14,202 nt of DNA, from assembly GCA_018060305.1 (NCBI GenBank), contig JAGOWF010000035.1, positions 1-14,202 on the forward strand. The letters run 5' to 3'. Made by a program: the position numbers and the translations under genes. The DNA comes from Pyrinomonadaceae bacterium. Lineage in GTDB: Bacteria; Acidobacteriota; Blastocatellia; Pyrinomonadales; Pyrinomonadaceae. A model generated the notes under the pieces. The model saw only the letters and a list, made by a program, of their open reading frames with translations, made no database searches and was not told the DNA's origin. Below are positions 13,621 through 14,202 of this stretch, piece after piece. Positions within the stretch are counted from its first letter, which is position 1; each line of letters begins with the position of its first letter.

Positions 13621-14202
13621 CTACGCACCCAGGGCGGCGAGGCCGGCGGGGGCGGCGATGTCGTCGAAGCTGAATCCGCCGCCCGGCAAGCTCAACCCGA
13701 CATCGTCGTGTGACAGCACATTTACCTGACGTCCGAGCGCTTCCGACGCGATCTCCTGCACCTTCGCGGGCAGCACCGAGCGGCCGACGACCAGCAGGCG
13801 TTCGAGAATCCCGCCGCCGTTTTCGCCGCCAAAGCGGTCGCTATAAAACATCACGAGCCGGTAGATCTCATCATCGACCTCCGCCGGGGCGCACGTCACC
13901 GAACGGATAACGGCCGGCTCGTTGCCCCGCAGCAAGAGCGCCGTAAAGCCCTCCAGATTCCCGCTGACGAGCAGTGAATCGCCGCTCTGTTGGCGGTCGA
14001 TAAGCCAATTCGCCTCGCTGACCGTTCGGGGCAGAATGAGCCCGGCCTTCCAGCCGAGCGACTCAAACTGTGATTCATACTCGTCGATCACGGCAAGTTT
14101 GACCGCGGTCACAAAATAGCGTGAGCGGCCGTCTCGGTCAGGTGATATCTTCTGTTTCGCGATGCGAAGTTCGGCCGCCGGTGCGCCAAAACTCTGTTCC
14201 GC
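13621..14202 (-). CDS. pilM: PilM/GspL-like actin-fold protein, partial (5' end missing)
   Basis: The reading frame is open to the right edge, so this is the C-terminal part (193 residues) of a longer protein. A GTG at 14112 is inside the frame and is not the likely start, since the coding pattern continues upstream (ELRIAKQKISPDRDG, RYFVTAVKLAVIDEYE). The segment VIDEYESQFESLGWKAGLI, followed by a hydrophobic core, a GRSVLPAKVQE strand-helix and a terminal FDDIAAPAGLAALGA, resembles the end of type IV pilus assembly ATPase-fold PilM proteins. PilM is a cytoplasmic ring component that binds PilN at the inner membrane. The match is by pattern only; another actin/ASKHA-fold protein is possible. 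The CACGAAA hairpin follows its stop. Confidence 0.55.
   Translation of the reverse strand, partial: AEQSFGAPAAELRIAKQKISPDRDGRSRYFVTAVKLAVIDEYESQFESLGWKAGLILPRTVSEANWLIDRQQSGDSLLVSGNLEGFTALLLRGNEPAVIRSVTCAPAEVDDEIYRLVMFYSDRFGGENGGGILERLLVVGRSVLPAKVQEIASEALGRQVNVLSHDDVGLSLPGGGFSFDDIAAPAGLAALGA

Noticed and set aside
14110..14112. GTG at 14112 as the true start of the PilM-like gene
   Set aside because: The frame stays open to the window edge with protein-like sequence upstream, so the gene is partial.

Overview
The window looks like chromosomal DNA from an Acidobacteriota bacterium, probably the Blastocatellia/Pyrinomonadaceae side. This is an inference from gene content: a large Oar-like TonB-dependent receptor with an N-terminal carboxypeptidase-regulatory domain, small signal-peptide proteins with a C-terminal membrane anchor, DUF5666-type secreted repeats, and moderate GC with Gram-negative envelope features. 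No rRNA, tRNA, phage gene, transposase gene or CRISPR array is visible.

Layout, left to right. (1) Positions 1-128 hold no gene but are dense in structure: a perfect 19-bp hairpin, a probable terminator for the leftward genes, and two near-identical 22-bp direct repeats that resemble the end of an insertion sequence. (2) Positions 129-2068, minus strand: a two-gene unit, xylF-like sugar-binding lipoprotein then ROK-family sugar kinase, joined by an ATGA overlap. (3) Positions 2069-2390: a 322-bp divergent control region with a good sigma-70-type promoter for the rightward genes and a 7-bp inverted repeat around its -35. (4) Positions 2391-3750, plus strand: two tandem paralogous FecR-like proteins, each with a signal peptide, a beta domain, one C-terminal membrane helix and a shared VSPxR tail, closed by an intrinsic terminator. 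(5) Positions 3863-6134, plus strand: UDP-glucose 6-dehydrogenase and a UDP-sugar 4-epimerase of the WbpP/GalE type, a nucleotide-sugar pair for surface polysaccharide. (6) Positions 6136-11179, minus strand: a DUF5666-type secreted protein, a 991-residue TonB-dependent receptor and a secreted LolA-like protein, in transcription order, probably one envelope operon. (7) Positions 11317-13473, minus strand: ECF sigma factor, zinc-binding membrane anti-sigma factor, and a membrane protein with a bactofilin-like beta-repeat region, packed with a 1-nt gap and a 4-nt overlap. (8) Positions 13540-13615: a perfect 29-bp inverted repeat built of 9-bp CACGAAA units, just after the stop of (9), a PilM-like gene running off the right edge.

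How the genes may work together. Most of the window concerns the cell envelope: sugar capture and phosphorylation, nucleotide-sugar supply, outer-membrane import, and envelope stress sensing by the sigma/anti-sigma pair. No single known pathway joins all of them. The most notable unexplained items are the paired FecR-like proteins with a conserved C-terminal tail, the sigma/anti-sigma/beta-repeat membrane protein operon, the receptor operon with Gly/His/Met-rich and calcium-loop-like insertions, and the two large perfect hairpins.
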